This document shows positions 42,526 to 51,313 of a DNA stretch of 64,000 bases, piece after piece. Below the pieces are notes generated by a model. That model was not told the origin of the DNA. It made no database searches and saw only the letters and a list, made by a program, of their open reading frames with translations. The first letter of the stretch is position 1. The number at the start of each line of letters is the position of its first letter. Position numbers and translations under genes: made by a program. Source of the DNA: Cedecea neteri (GTDB taxonomy: Bacteria; Pseudomonadota; Gammaproteobacteria; Enterobacterales; Enterobacteriaceae); the NCBI RefSeq assembly GCF_000758325.1, contig NZ_CP009459.1, forward strand, positions 3,906,001 through 3,970,000, in the 5' to 3' direction.

Positions 42526-43326
42526 ATGTCCATAACCGTCAGCGTCCTGCTGGAAAACCGACTTAAGCCCGGAGCTAAAAATTTGCTGCGTGCTAAGGCC
42601 GGACTTAGTCTGTTGATACAGGATGAAAATGATTCAATTCTGTTTGATACCGGCCCTGATGATAGCTTCATGCATAACGCAGGTTTAATGGGCGTCGATT
42701 TGACAAACCTGACCGCGGCTGTACTTTCCCACGGTCACTATGACCATTGTGGCGGTGTTCCGTGGCTCTCTGATGCATGCCGGATAATATGCCATCCAAT
42801 GGTGGCGAATGAGCGCTACTCGGCAGTAAGGTTTTCAGGCTATACCGCCAGAATAAAAAAATTATCATTGGATAATGATTTTTCGCGTTTTCGCATGGAG
42901 TACAGCAGAACCCCACTACATATCGGGGAACGTTTTATGTGGTCAGGAGAGATCCCTGTAGCCAAACCGCATGCCTACGGTGTTCTCGGTCGTAAAAATA
43001 CGGAAACGGATTATGTAAAAGATGAAGGGGTTTTAATTTATAAATCCGACGTTGGGCTGATCATTTTTATCGGCTGTGGTCACCGTGGGTTGATTGATAT
43101 CGTACGCCACTGCCAGAATATAACCGGGATAAATCATATTCATGCTATTTTCGGTGGTTTTCATCTACGCTGTGCGTCACCCCTTAAGCTCTGGAAGGTA
43201 AGGCAATTTCTACACCTCCATAAACCAGATAAAATACTGGGTTGTCATTGTACTGGTAAATGGGGCCGCTTGTGGTTGCCGGAAGCAGCCTCTCCGGCAA
43301 CGGGTGATGTTTATGTTCTTGGCTAG
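42526..43326 (+). CDS. Metallo-beta-lactamase-fold hydrolase (COG1237-like)
   Basis: This 266-residue protein has the zinc motif LSHGHYDHCGG and later ligands in FIGCGHRGL and GGFHLR, the pattern of the dihydropterin/DHPMR-synthase-like branch. It stands alone, with a ribosome-binding site GGGAAG. Codon use and AT content (for example AAAAATTTGC, TTATAAATCC) look lower in GC than the neighbours. Together with the tRNA-Asn gene just upstream this suggests acquisition by transfer. Substrate unknown. Confidence 0.78.
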   Translation: MSITVSVLLENRLKPGAKNLLRAKAGLSLLIQDENDSILFDTGPDDSFMHNAGLMGVDLTNLTAAVLSHGHYDHCGGVPWLSDACRIICHPMVANERYSAVRFSGYTARIKKLSLDNDFSRFRMEYSRTPLHIGERFMWSGEIPVAKPHAYGVLGRKNTETDYVKDEGVLIYKSDVGLIIFIGCGHRGLIDIVRHCQNITGINHIHAIFGGFHLRCASPLKLWKVRQFLHLHKPDKILGCHCTGKWGRLWLPEAASPATGDVYVLG

Positions 43327-43510
43327 GGGTTAAATAAACAGAGTGGCTATCAGAACACAACCACTGAACAGTACCGGGATGCCGACGATTTTCATCAGCA
43401 TGCATCCCTTGAATTAATCCCCTGCCTTCCCGTTGCCAGCCGCCCCGATACACCGTATGTTGAATCCCCTGCTCTACTCCTGATTTAGCGGCTTTACGCG
43501 TTGAGGAAAA

Positions 43511-43840
43511 ATGGAATCACTGTTTGTCTACGGCACACTTCGTCCCGGCCACGTCAACGCCCACATAATGGAAAATATTGGCGGCGAGTGGCTGCCGGGC
43601 TATGTGCACGGCACTTTTTACGAACGCGGCTGGGGAGCGGCCGCCGACTTCCCCGGCATCGTGCTGGATAAAAATGGCCCGGAGGTTCACGGCTATCTGT
43701 TTTTATCCCAAAACCTGAAAGAACACTGGCCCATGCTGGACGAATTTGAAGACGGGTACGATCGTGTAAAAGTCGGGGTCACAACGAATGATGGCCACAC
43801 CGTCAGCGCCTGGATTTATCAGCTGCAGCCGCAGCGTTAA
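43511..43840 (+). CDS. Gamma-glutamylcyclotransferase-fold protein
   Basis: This 109-residue AIG2/GGCT-like protein starts with the phosphate-binding-like VYGTLRPGHVN motif and has the acidic active-site segment MLDEFEDGYDRVKV. The family cleaves gamma-glutamyl amines or peptides to 5-oxoproline; some members are inactive. It is convergent with the DUF523/DUF1722 gene. Confidence 0.8.
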   Translation: MESLFVYGTLRPGHVNAHIMENIGGEWLPGYVHGTFYERGWGAAADFPGIVLDKNGPEVHGYLFLSQNLKEHWPMLDEFEDGYDRVKVGVTTNDGHTVSAWIYQLQPQR

Positions 43841-43881
43841 GTGGAGACCGAAAACAAGCTCGGTCTCCTCCATTTCGCCGG

Positions 43882-44841
43882 TTAATTCACGCCAAGCCGA
43901 AGCGCTAAATAATCCGGATAAGGGTTGAAGTAGTTCTGCGTCAGCAGATAGCGATCCGGGTATTCCGCCAGATAATGTTTCAGCAGCGTCAGGGGGGCCA
44001 GAATCGGCAACAAGCCATCCCGATAATGCAGGATCACATCCCGCAGCTCACCGCGCTGGCGAGCATTCAGCCTGGGACGAAAATACCCCTGAATATGCAT
44101 CAACACATTGGTGTGATTTTTCCGAGAAGCGGGCGTTTTAAGAATTGCCATCAGCTTCTCACGGTAGGCCACAAAGAAGCTGTCCAGATCGTCCCACTGA
44201 TGCAAGGAGGCGACAAAAGGCCCAATCTCGCGGTAGCCCGCCTGATGATGGGCCAGCAGCTGAAGTTTGTACCGGCTATGGAAATCGAGTAACGCGCGGC
44301 GGCTCAGGCCGTTAGCCCGCAGCATGTTCAGCTCATGCAGCGCGAAAACACGCTCCACAAAGTTCTCCCGCAGCATCGGATCGTGCAGGCGTCCATCTTC
44401 TTCGACCGGCAGCCAGGGGAATTTTTCCAGCAACGCTTTAGTGAACGTCCCCACGCCCTCCTTGCGGCCCGGATTGCCCTTCACGTCGTACAGCCTGACG
44501 CGTTCCATCCCGCAGCTCGGCGATTTAGCACAAACGATAAATCCAGCCAGCCCATCCAGCCCCGAGACATAGTTCGTGGCGAAATCGGCCATTTTTTCCG
44601 TGACGTCATCATGCGGCGCCTGGCTAAAACGCATTCTGATCTCCCCTTCGCCCAGTTTCACCAGGCGCAGTGCAGGCCGGGGGACAGGCAGCCCAATCGC
44701 CATTTCCGGGCAAACAGGTTTGAAGGTCACACTCTGCGCCAGTTCTTCCATGACAAAGGCCATGCGCTTGTGCCCGCCATCAAATCGCACGGCAGAACCG
44801 GTTAAACAGCCGCTGATCCCAATCACAGGTTTGGTGCTCAT
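43882..44841 (-). CDS. DUF523-DUF1722 fusion protein (YbgA-like C-terminal part)
   Basis: This 319-residue protein has an N-terminal DUF523 part (1-150; ISGCLTGSAVRFDGGHK and FIVCAKSPSCGMERVRLY, with conserved Cys residues that may bind metal). The C-terminal DUF1722 domain (about 190-315) equals E. coli YbgA, which is encoded beside photolyase phr. The function is unknown. It is the last gene of the lipid-related operon, 17 bp after the DUF3833 gene. Members of this family often lie near photolyase or light/oxidative stress genes. Confidence 0.83.
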   Translation of the reverse strand: MSTKPVIGISGCLTGSAVRFDGGHKRMAFVMEELAQSVTFKPVCPEMAIGLPVPRPALRLVKLGEGEIRMRFSQAPHDDVTEKMADFATNYVSGLDGLAGFIVCAKSPSCGMERVRLYDVKGNPGRKEGVGTFTKALLEKFPWLPVEEDGRLHDPMLRENFVERVFALHELNMLRANGLSRRALLDFHSRYKLQLLAHHQAGYREIGPFVASLHQWDDLDSFFVAYREKLMAILKTPASRKNHTNVLMHIQGYFRPRLNARQRGELRDVILHYRDGLLPILAPLTLLKHYLAEYPDRYLLTQNYFNPYPDYLALRLGVN

Positions 44842-44858
44842 GGTTTTATCCTCTCTGA

Positions 44859-45386
44859 CTACGCTTTACGGGTGAAGAAAAGCGTGACGGTGCCTACGGT
44901 AACCCCGAATTTTTTCATCTCGGTTTTATTGAAAATATGTTTGTCGTCCTGGAGGTACATCCAGTCGTCAAAATGCAGCAGCCAGGTGCTACCGTTGGCT
45001 TTGACGTTCATGCTGTAGCGCCAGTTAAAAGCGTTGCCTGCGGCCTGGCCCGTCGCCACACCTTCGATATCTCCGGCCGTACCTTCGTAGTTTTCCGCGC
45101 TAAGACGGCGGATGTGCCACACCCGCTGCTGCTTTTCGCCATCGTCATAGATGAAGTGCTCATTCAGCGTCAGGGTATCCCCCACCACATCGCCGTCGAC
45201 CTCAACGTGAAAGCGGCGCAGCTGCTTCCCACTGCGATCCTGCACCATGCCCCACGCCTCAGTTTTGCCCTGGAAATAATGAAAGATGTCCAGCGAGGGC
45301 TGCTGGTGACGATAATCAGTAATCTCGGTGCTGCAGCCAGCCAACAGCATCAGCCCTCCCAGCGCGAGTAACAGTATGCGTTTCAT
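44859..45386 (-). CDS. DUF3833 lipoprotein
   Basis: This 175-residue protein has a lipoprotein signal (LMLLAGCS, Cys18) followed by a beta-rich domain (DIFHYFQGKTEAWGMVQDRSG). The start overlaps the chalcone-isomerase-like gene by 4 nt. The function is unknown; the lipocalin-like pattern and operon context suggest handling of a lipid product in the periplasm. Confidence 0.8.
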   Translation of the reverse strand: MKRILLLALGGLMLLAGCSTEITDYRHQQPSLDIFHYFQGKTEAWGMVQDRSGKQLRRFHVEVDGDVVGDTLTLNEHFIYDDGEKQQRVWHIRRLSAENYEGTAGDIEGVATGQAAGNAFNWRYSMNVKANGSTWLLHFDDWMYLQDDKHIFNKTEMKKFGVTVGTVTLFFTRKA

Positions 45387-45913
45387 TTTTCACCTCCAGT
45401 CAGCTGCTGACGCAGCTCAGGATATTGCGTCCGGGGCCCCAGCCAGATGGCCAGAAAACACCTGCTGAAATCTGCAGTCTGGGGTGACCCTAATGGCGTA
45501 AAGCTTTTTTGCGCCGCAGAAGCTCGATACCAGAACTGGCCCTGGCCGTCAGTCAGGACAAAAGCCAGTTGCGTGTCTGCCGTGACATCCGGCCAAAGCG
45601 TTTGCAGCATCCGCAGCCAGGCCTCACTTCGCGGTTCACTGAGGATGCCCTGCGCCTGCCACTGCTCGCGGGTGGCATCCACCAGCGCCTGTCGGTCGAT
45701 ATCGCGCTTATAGGTAATGATCAGCGCCTGATCTTGCGTCAGCCCCTGATAGCGCCCGTCCGGCGTGCGCAACTGAGAGGTATAGACGGTAAACGGCCCC
45801 CAGGTCAGGGTCGCGTCCCCCACTTTGTGCCAGCTAAGCCAGTCGGCAGCGTGGGCGGCTGACGAAAGCGTGCTTAGGCACAGCAGCAGGAACACTTGCA
45901 GATAACGTTTCAT
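45383..45913 (-). CDS. Chalcone-isomerase-like periplasmic protein
   Basis: This 176-residue protein has a signal peptide (cleavage after SSAAHA) and a chalcone-isomerase-like fold judged from WHKVGDATLTWGPFTVYTSQL and the length. Bacterial members are not flavonoid enzymes; fatty-acid binding has been suggested for the fold. It overlaps both operon neighbours by 4 nt. Confidence 0.72.
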   Translation of the reverse strand: MKRYLQVFLLLCLSTLSSAAHAADWLSWHKVGDATLTWGPFTVYTSQLRTPDGRYQGLTQDQALIITYKRDIDRQALVDATREQWQAQGILSEPRSEAWLRMLQTLWPDVTADTQLAFVLTDGQGQFWYRASAAQKSFTPLGSPQTADFSRCFLAIWLGPRTQYPELRQQLTGGEK

Positions 45914-47130
45914 ACCCGCTCTGCGGTCAACTGCACCACGCTGATGGTGCGGGCGTTGAACCCAGCCTCACAGTAGCCGAAGTAATAGAGCCACATGCGA
46001 CGGAAGCGGTCGTCAAATCCCAGCGCCTCAATTTCCTGCCAGGCATGAACAAAACGCTGCCGCCAGTGCGCCAGCGTGCGGGCATAATCGGGCCCCATAT
46101 CAAACAAGTTACGCACAACAAAGTCGGTGTGGCGGGTCATCAGGTCGCTCATCACCGTCACGCTCGGCAAGAAACCGCCGGGGAATATATAGCGCTGAAT
46201 AAAGTCCACGCTTTTGCTGTATTCCCGGTAGCGCTGGTCCTGAATAGTGATGGCCTGTATCGCCATTTTTCCCCCCGGGCGCAGACGTGCCTGGCAGGTG
46301 CGGAAGAACGCAGGCAGATAGCGCTGGCCTACGGCCTCAATCATTTCTATCGAAACCAGCTTGTCATAGTGCCCGGTCAAATCCCTGTAGTCGCAAAGCA
46401 GCACCTCGACCCTGTCCTGCAGTCCGGCTCGGGCGATACGTGCCTTCGCCCAGTCATATTGCTCCTGGGACAGCGTGGTGGTGGTAACCCGGCAGCCATA
46501 GTGAGAAGCGGCGTACTCCGCCATCGCTCCCCAACCGGTGCCAATCTCAAGCAGATGATCGCTTGCCTTTAACGTCAGCTGTTCACACAGGCGCGCCATT
46601 TTTGCACGCTGGGCCTGAACAAGATCCTGCTCCTCAGAGGCAAACAGCGCGCTGGAGTAGAGCAGCTCTTGATCGAGAAATAGCGAGTAAAAGGTATTGC
46701 CCAAATCATAATGTGCGGCGATGTTTTCCCGCGCCTGCTCCCGGTGATTACGCCGCGTCCAGTGACGAAGGCGTTCCACGGGTTTACCCAGCAGGCGGAA
46801 ACCGTTTTCCAGCCGCCCCAGTACACGCCCGTTTAGCGCAAGAATTTGCAGCAACGGGGTTAGCTCTTCGGTCTCCCAGTCACCGTCCATCCACGCTTCG
46901 GCGGCCGCCAGGCTCCCGCCGGTGAGCACTCGCCAGTAAACCCTCGGGGAGATAACCTGCACCCCGGCGCTAAGTGAGGCGGCTGCATCGCCGAAATGGA
47001 AGGTCTGCGATCCTTCTCGCACGGTGACAGACCCTTGTTCTATGCCGCTCAACAAGCGAAACAGCAGCCAGCGTGCGATACGGACGCTGCGCGGCACATC
47101 GGGTTCAAGCGCATAGGCGGAATTGGTCAT
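45910..47130 (-). CDS. Cyclopropane-fatty-acyl-phospholipid synthase-like methyltransferase
   Basis: This 406-residue member of the CFA/mycolic methyltransferase family has the SAM motif LEIGTGWGAMAEYAA, preceded by YDLGNTFYSLFLDQELLYSS, which binds the lipid and bicarbonate side. The late EMIEAVGQRYLPAFF segment is also typical. It is a paralogue, not the usual cfa gene, because it lies in an operon with an FAD oxidoreductase, DUF1365 and an SDR. It would methylate double bonds of membrane acyl chains, as cyclopropane, methyl-branched or furan-type precursor. Confidence 0.88.
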   Translation of the reverse strand: MTNSAYALEPDVPRSVRIARWLLFRLLSGIEQGSVTVREGSQTFHFGDAAASLSAGVQVISPRVYWRVLTGGSLAAAEAWMDGDWETEELTPLLQILALNGRVLGRLENGFRLLGKPVERLRHWTRRNHREQARENIAAHYDLGNTFYSLFLDQELLYSSALFASEEQDLVQAQRAKMARLCEQLTLKASDHLLEIGTGWGAMAEYAASHYGCRVTTTTLSQEQYDWAKARIARAGLQDRVEVLLCDYRDLTGHYDKLVSIEMIEAVGQRYLPAFFRTCQARLRPGGKMAIQAITIQDQRYREYSKSVDFIQRYIFPGGFLPSVTVMSDLMTRHTDFVVRNLFDMGPDYARTLAHWRQRFVHAWQEIEALGFDDRFRRMWLYYFGYCEAGFNARTISVVQLTAERV

Positions 47131-47849
47131 GAACGTTCACTCCTGCTAGCCGGATGATTGTAAACAGGCACACGTTTGAGCCACAGCCGCAGCGCCTGCC
47201 AGTAAATGGCGACCGCAGTTTTTAACGTCATGGCCGGGAAACGCAGCAGCATGGACGTCAGATTTTTGCGCGTCAGGGGCTGGCGGCGCAGCAACAGCGT
47301 GGCATCAAACACTTTCGAGGCCTGATGATTTTCAATATGCATATGCAGCGTTTTGCCGGGAGGGTTAAAACGCCAGTGGTACACCATGTCCATCGGGTTG
47401 AACGGCGAGACGTGGAAGGCTTTTTCAATCGGACGTGACGTCTGCCCATCGACAGCATAGTAATGGCGCTCGTTCCAGGGAGTATTACGCACCTCGGCAA
47501 GAACCCAGCGCAGGGCGTTGTCGCCGTCATAGCAGTAGTAAAAGTTGACCGGATTAAAGTGGAACCCGTAGTAGCGTAGCTGGGTCAGAAGCATGACTGG
47601 CCCTTCAGGCTGCTCCCCCGTCAGGTCTTTCAGCCGCGCCAGAACTTTCTCTTTGAGCGGTACACCCAGCGGGTAATCCGCATCGTGAAAAGCGGCAGCG
47701 GCGAAACGGTTACGGCGGATGCCAATTCCCGGCAGCGCATCAAGCTCGTCTAAATCAAGCCAGGCCATAAACACGCGGTAGGTAAAGTGGTGCGTTTTAG
47801 GCTGAAGGCGGCGGTGGCGCAAGATCCCCTCATAAAGGCAACTGTTCAT
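47127..47849 (-). CDS. DUF1365 protein
   Basis: This 240-residue protein starts at 47849 (MNSCLYEGILRHRR) with the conserved HHFTYRVFMAWLDLDEL and FHFNPVNFYYCYD segments. The family nearly always accompanies a CFA-type synthase and an FAD amine-oxidase-like protein. The role is unknown; a link to lipid modification is inferred. One base separates it from the FAD gene, and it overlaps the CFA-like gene. Confidence 0.84.
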   Translation of the reverse strand: MNSCLYEGILRHRRLQPKTHHFTYRVFMAWLDLDELDALPGIGIRRNRFAAAAFHDADYPLGVPLKEKVLARLKDLTGEQPEGPVMLLTQLRYYGFHFNPVNFYYCYDGDNALRWVLAEVRNTPWNERHYYAVDGQTSRPIEKAFHVSPFNPMDMVYHWRFNPPGKTLHMHIENHQASKVFDATLLLRRQPLTRKNLTSMLLRFPAMTLKTAVAIYWQALRLWLKRVPVYNHPASRSERS

Positions 47850-47850
47850 G

Positions 47851-49110
47851 TTATTGCCCTCCTCCGGCCGCAATGCCTTGCACCACATCCAGCGCACTGT
47901 GCACGCCGTCTTCATGAAAACCGTTGTACCAATAGGCACCGCAGAACCAGCTTCGCTGGTGGCCGTTTATCTCGCCGCGACGCGCCTGTGCGCGCCAGCT
48001 TTGCGGGTTAAAGAGTGGATGCTCGTAGACAAAGCGCTGCCAGACGAAGCGGGGCTCGATGGGCGTGTCCGGGTTAAGCGTCACGCAAAACAGCGGGGCT
48101 TCTTTCGGCAACCCCTGCAGAATGTTCATGTTGTAAGTGACGCAGGCGCTGGCCCGTTCCTGCGAACTGAGGCGGTAGTTCCAGCTTGCCCAGGCGCGTT
48201 CTCGTTCCGGCAACCAGCGGCGATCGCTGTGCAATACCACTTCGTTACGCTGCCAGCCAATATCACCCAACACTTCACGTTCAGCCTGAGTGGGATTTTC
48301 AATCATCGCCATCGCCTGAGCAGAGTGGCAGGCAAAAATCACCTGATCGAACGCCTGGCTTGAGTGTTCCAGCTCGATGTTAACACCGTCGTGATGACGG
48401 ATAACCCGCTGCACCGGGGTGTTGAGATGCACGGTCAGCCTTTCGCCCAGCTGAGCCAGCATCGCCCGGATGTATTCCCGTGAACCACCAGGGACCACAT
48501 ACCACTGGGGGCGCTGGGTGATATCCAGCAGGCCGTGGTGCTCAAAGAAGCGCAGAAACAGCGCCAGAGGAAAACGGCGCATCTCTTCCAGCGACGAGGA
48601 CCAGATAGCGGCCCCCATGGGCAAAATGTAGTGGCGAGCAAAAAAGGCATTGAACTGTTGCTGAGCAAGGAAGTCCTGCAATGTCGCCTCGGGATCAACC
48701 TCTCCCATCAACGCGGCTTTTGCCTGCCGGTTAAAACGGACTATCTCTTTTAGCAGCCCCCAAAATGCCGGGTTAATCAGGTTTCGACGCTGGGCGAACA
48801 ACGAGCTAAATGTGTGGCCGTTATATTCCAGCCCGCTTTGCGGATTATGCACCGAAAAACTCATCTGCGTCTTTTGCCCACGAATGCCAAGCTCGCTCAG
48901 CAGGCCCATAAAACGCGGATAAGTCCGGTCGTTGTAGACAATAAACCCGGTGTCGATGGCGTAGGTGCCCTGTGGCGTAGCCACATCCACCGTGGCGGTA
49001 TGCCCTCCCACGCTGGACTCTGCTTCAAAAAGGGTCACCTGATGGTGTCCGGCGAGTCGCCAGGCGCAGGTCAGCCCGGCGATGCCACTGCCGATAATAG
49101 CGATGTTCAT
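47851..49110 (-). CDS. FAD/NAD(P)-dependent oxidoreductase (amine-oxidase-like)
   Basis: This 419-residue flavoprotein has the N-terminal dinucleotide motif IIGSGIAGLTCAWRL and the following FEAESSVGGHTATVDV. It resembles phytoene-desaturase/amine-oxidase-fold proteins such as those involved in bacterial furan-fatty-acid formation. It overlaps the SDR gene by 4 nt. With the CFA-like enzyme it probably desaturates or oxidises a methylated acyl chain. Confidence 0.85.
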   Translation of the reverse strand: MNIAIIGSGIAGLTCAWRLAGHHQVTLFEAESSVGGHTATVDVATPQGTYAIDTGFIVYNDRTYPRFMGLLSELGIRGQKTQMSFSVHNPQSGLEYNGHTFSSLFAQRRNLINPAFWGLLKEIVRFNRQAKAALMGEVDPEATLQDFLAQQQFNAFFARHYILPMGAAIWSSSLEEMRRFPLALFLRFFEHHGLLDITQRPQWYVVPGGSREYIRAMLAQLGERLTVHLNTPVQRVIRHHDGVNIELEHSSQAFDQVIFACHSAQAMAMIENPTQAEREVLGDIGWQRNEVVLHSDRRWLPERERAWASWNYRLSSQERASACVTYNMNILQGLPKEAPLFCVTLNPDTPIEPRFVWQRFVYEHPLFNPQSWRAQARRGEINGHQRSWFCGAYWYNGFHEDGVHSALDVVQGIAAGGGQ

Positions 49111-49826
49111 GATCGAACCATCCTGCGCAAAAAAAGGCGCTGTAGACCTGCAGGTAACCCCGCCAACAGGCGCATCACCAGGCCGAAACCCGTCGGGAAA
49201 GCTATCTCATCTTTGCCTTTGTCCAGGCCACGGCGAATCGCTTTCACCGCATCATCGACGCTCACCCGGCCAGGCATGGAAAAGTCGTTTTTTTGAGTTA
49301 GCGGCGTGTCCACAAAGCCCGGTGAGACCACCGTGACGGCAATTCCTTTCGGCTCCCAGTCCAGGCGCAGGCTGTTGGCAAACCAGGTCAGCGCGGCTTT
49401 GGAAGCGCCATAGGCCTCTGCCCGTGGAAAAGGCAACCAGTGGGCCATCGAGCTGACCAGCACCACGCGGTTGCCGGCAACAAGCTGTGGCTGAAGGGCG
49501 GCCAGGCAGTTGACCGGCCCAAGAAAATTGGTCGTCATCACCCGCTCAACCAGCGCGGCATCCACCCGACCGTTATCCAGATACTCACAGGTTCCCGCGC
49601 AGAGGATAACCAGATCGGCCCGGCAGTCGGCCAGCGCCTCACGGCTGGCATCCCGGTCGGTCATATCGAACTGACGTACCGCGATGTTTGAGCTGTGCTG
49701 CTGCAACGTGGCCAACCGAGCCGCATCTCTGCCACAGGCAATGACGCGATGCCCCTCATCGGCCCAGGATTTTGCCAGCCCGCTACCGATGCCGGAGCTT
49801 GCGCCCGTAATGAGGACAGTCATCAT
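49107..49826 (-). CDS. Short-chain dehydrogenase/reductase
   Basis: A classical SDR with TGASSGIGSGLAKSW (NAD(P)-binding), an NxAG-like LCAGTCEY, and the catalytic YGASKAA. Two adjacent ATG codons (49826 and 49823) are possible; the first gives 239 residues. The start overlaps the end of the NTF2-like gene. The late PVTFGLVM-like part is hydrophobic, suggesting membrane association. Substrate unknown; its place in the operon suggests a lipid. Confidence 0.85.
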   Translation of the reverse strand: MMTVLITGASSGIGSGLAKSWADEGHRVIACGRDAARLATLQQHSSNIAVRQFDMTDRDASREALADCRADLVILCAGTCEYLDNGRVDAALVERVMTTNFLGPVNCLAALQPQLVAGNRVVLVSSMAHWLPFPRAEAYGASKAALTWFANSLRLDWEPKGIAVTVVSPGFVDTPLTQKNDFSMPGRVSVDDAVKAIRRGLDKGKDEIAFPTGFGLVMRLLAGLPAGLQRLFLRRMVRS

Positions 49827-50257
49827 GGGCGCACCCTGCTTTTCACGCTGCGAACCGCCCACCCCAGCAGGGGCAGATGTTCATACAGCATTTCTCCGGC
49901 ATCGTAATAGTCGCGCTGGCGAACGATCAGGTCATTCTCGAGATCAACGATCGAACAGCCAGGCAAGGACAGCCCTTCACCTCCGGCAATCTTCGGGTGA
50001 GACCAGTGCATTGTCCAACTGACGGCAAAACGCGCCTCGTCACATAGCGGGGGATCTATAACAAAACGGCAGGACGTCACTCTGGCCAGCAGATGAGCGA
50101 AGTAGCGTTGGATCTCAGCTAGCCCGTGATGTTCGCCAAACGGATCGATGAGTATGGCCTCGGCGGCGTAAAGCCCGGCCAGCGCCGAGGGCGGCTGCTT
50201 GTCCAACCCGGCGTAATAATCAATAAAGCGATGAATGGCGGTTGGCGTTGTGCCCAT
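49823..50257 (-). CDS. NTF2-like/SnoaL-type protein
   Basis: This 144-residue protein has the NTF2 cone-fold pattern (IHRFIDYYAGL, IDPFGEHHGLAEIQRYFAHLL, late VRQRDYYDAGEMLYE). I chose the ATG at 50257 with GAGGG 8 nt upstream. It is the first gene of the lipid operon, preceded by the inverted repeat at 50303-50336. Members may bind or isomerise small hydrophobic molecules. Confidence 0.8.
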   Translation of the reverse strand: MGTTPTAIHRFIDYYAGLDKQPPSALAGLYAAEAILIDPFGEHHGLAEIQRYFAHLLARVTSCRFVIDPPLCDEARFAVSWTMHWSHPKIAGGEGLSLPGCSIVDLENDLIVRQRDYYDAGEMLYEHLPLLGWAVRSVKSRVRP

Positions 50258-50302
50258 GAATTTCACCCTCGCGGTGAAGCATCTGGCGTTGTTGTATAAT
50301 TA

Positions 50303-50336
50303 AAACTTGCACAAATACTTAAATTTGTCCAAGTTT
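50303..50336 (-). promoter_or_regulatory. Candidate operator of the lipid operon (14-nt inverted repeat)
   Basis: AAACTTGCACAAAT and ATTTGTCCAAGTTT face each other across ACTTAA; 13 of 14 arm positions pair. It lies 46 bp before the first gene of the operon and downstream of the MlrA-like gene. On the minus strand TTTAAG inside it and TATACA after it are 19 bp apart, a spacing typical of MerR-controlled promoters. Confidence 0.7.
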
Positions 50337-50484
50337 AGAATGTGATATTTTTAAAAAGACAATTATTTCAATGCACTAGAAGCAGAAAGGTAATGCGGAA
50401 ATTTTATTTTTTGACAGCAAATATCGACCCGCCGTGTTTTCAGCAGGTCATTTGATGAGCATGTTGTGGAGGGGGAAAACGAAC

Positions 50485-51213
50485 CTAGAGGGGAATGATC
50501 TCGAGCGTAGCGCCCTGCTGCTGCCAGAGTTCAAGCTGCTTTTTACGTGCCGCCGTCAGCTTACCAGAGGTGACCAGCAGCCATTTTCGGTCAGGAAAGA
50601 TTTCCGGGGCCAGAACGGCTGGCGGCACGGGAAGCACGTCGATACGGTGCCCCTGGCCGGTTCGCCTGAGCGCTTCCAGCCAGATTTCGCAGGGATCGCT
50701 CAGATGCCAGCCGGTAATCAGGCAGTTGTCACCGGGCGCTCTTTTATCCCCTTCGAGGCAAAACGACGTGTAGGCGATAATGATGCCGTCGAGGATCTCG
50801 CGCAGGGTCATGATCGCCGGTACGTTGGCCGAGACTTTACTGCGCAGCGGGCGTAAAACTTCCGTCACCAGTTCCGCGCGCGGATATTCCCGGCCTGCAT
50901 CGTGGATAAGCTGGCGAAGGGATTCGATTTTTCCCTCATTGAGCCGCTGGAGCATACTTTCCTGCAGGCCCAACCAGTTGTTCGCCCGACGTGCTTCAGG
51001 CCGGGCCAGCAGCGGCTTCACCTGGCTGACCGGCACCCCTTTTTTCACCCAGTCGAGGATGTTAAGCGCCTGCTGGATATCTTCATCGCTGTACTGCCGA
51101 TGACCGCCATCGGTTCGCATTGGCTTGAGCAGGCCATAGCGACGCTGCCAGGCACGAAGCGTGGTGGCGTTTATCCCGCACAGCCGGGCAAATTCGCCGA
51201 TGGAGTAAGACAT
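50485..51213 (-). CDS. MerR-family regulator, MlrA-like
   Basis: This 242-residue protein has an N-terminal MerR helix-turn-helix (YSIGEFARLCGINATTLRAWQRRYGLLKPMRTDGGHRQY), closest to E. coli MlrA and BluR, and a C-terminal domain with the degenerate B12-binding-like fold of that group. The His pair needed for cobalamin binding is not evident. The start at 51213 gives the MlrA length. MlrA itself controls csgD elsewhere, so this is a paralogue. Its position upstream of the lipid operon on the same strand suggests it is the local regulator. Confidence 0.85.
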   Translation of the reverse strand: MSYSIGEFARLCGINATTLRAWQRRYGLLKPMRTDGGHRQYSDEDIQQALNILDWVKKGVPVSQVKPLLARPEARRANNWLGLQESMLQRLNEGKIESLRQLIHDAGREYPRAELVTEVLRPLRSKVSANVPAIMTLREILDGIIIAYTSFCLEGDKRAPGDNCLITGWHLSDPCEIWLEALRRTGQGHRIDVLPVPPAVLAPEIFPDRKWLLVTSGKLTAARKKQLELWQQQGATLEIIPL

Positions 51214-51313
51214 GAAGAGCACCTGATAACCATGAATACTCACAATATACTACGGATTATGCAGGGCTGAATGAAGAGCCAAGTGTTTGCACTTTTTTCA
51301 GCCCCGATGCCCT

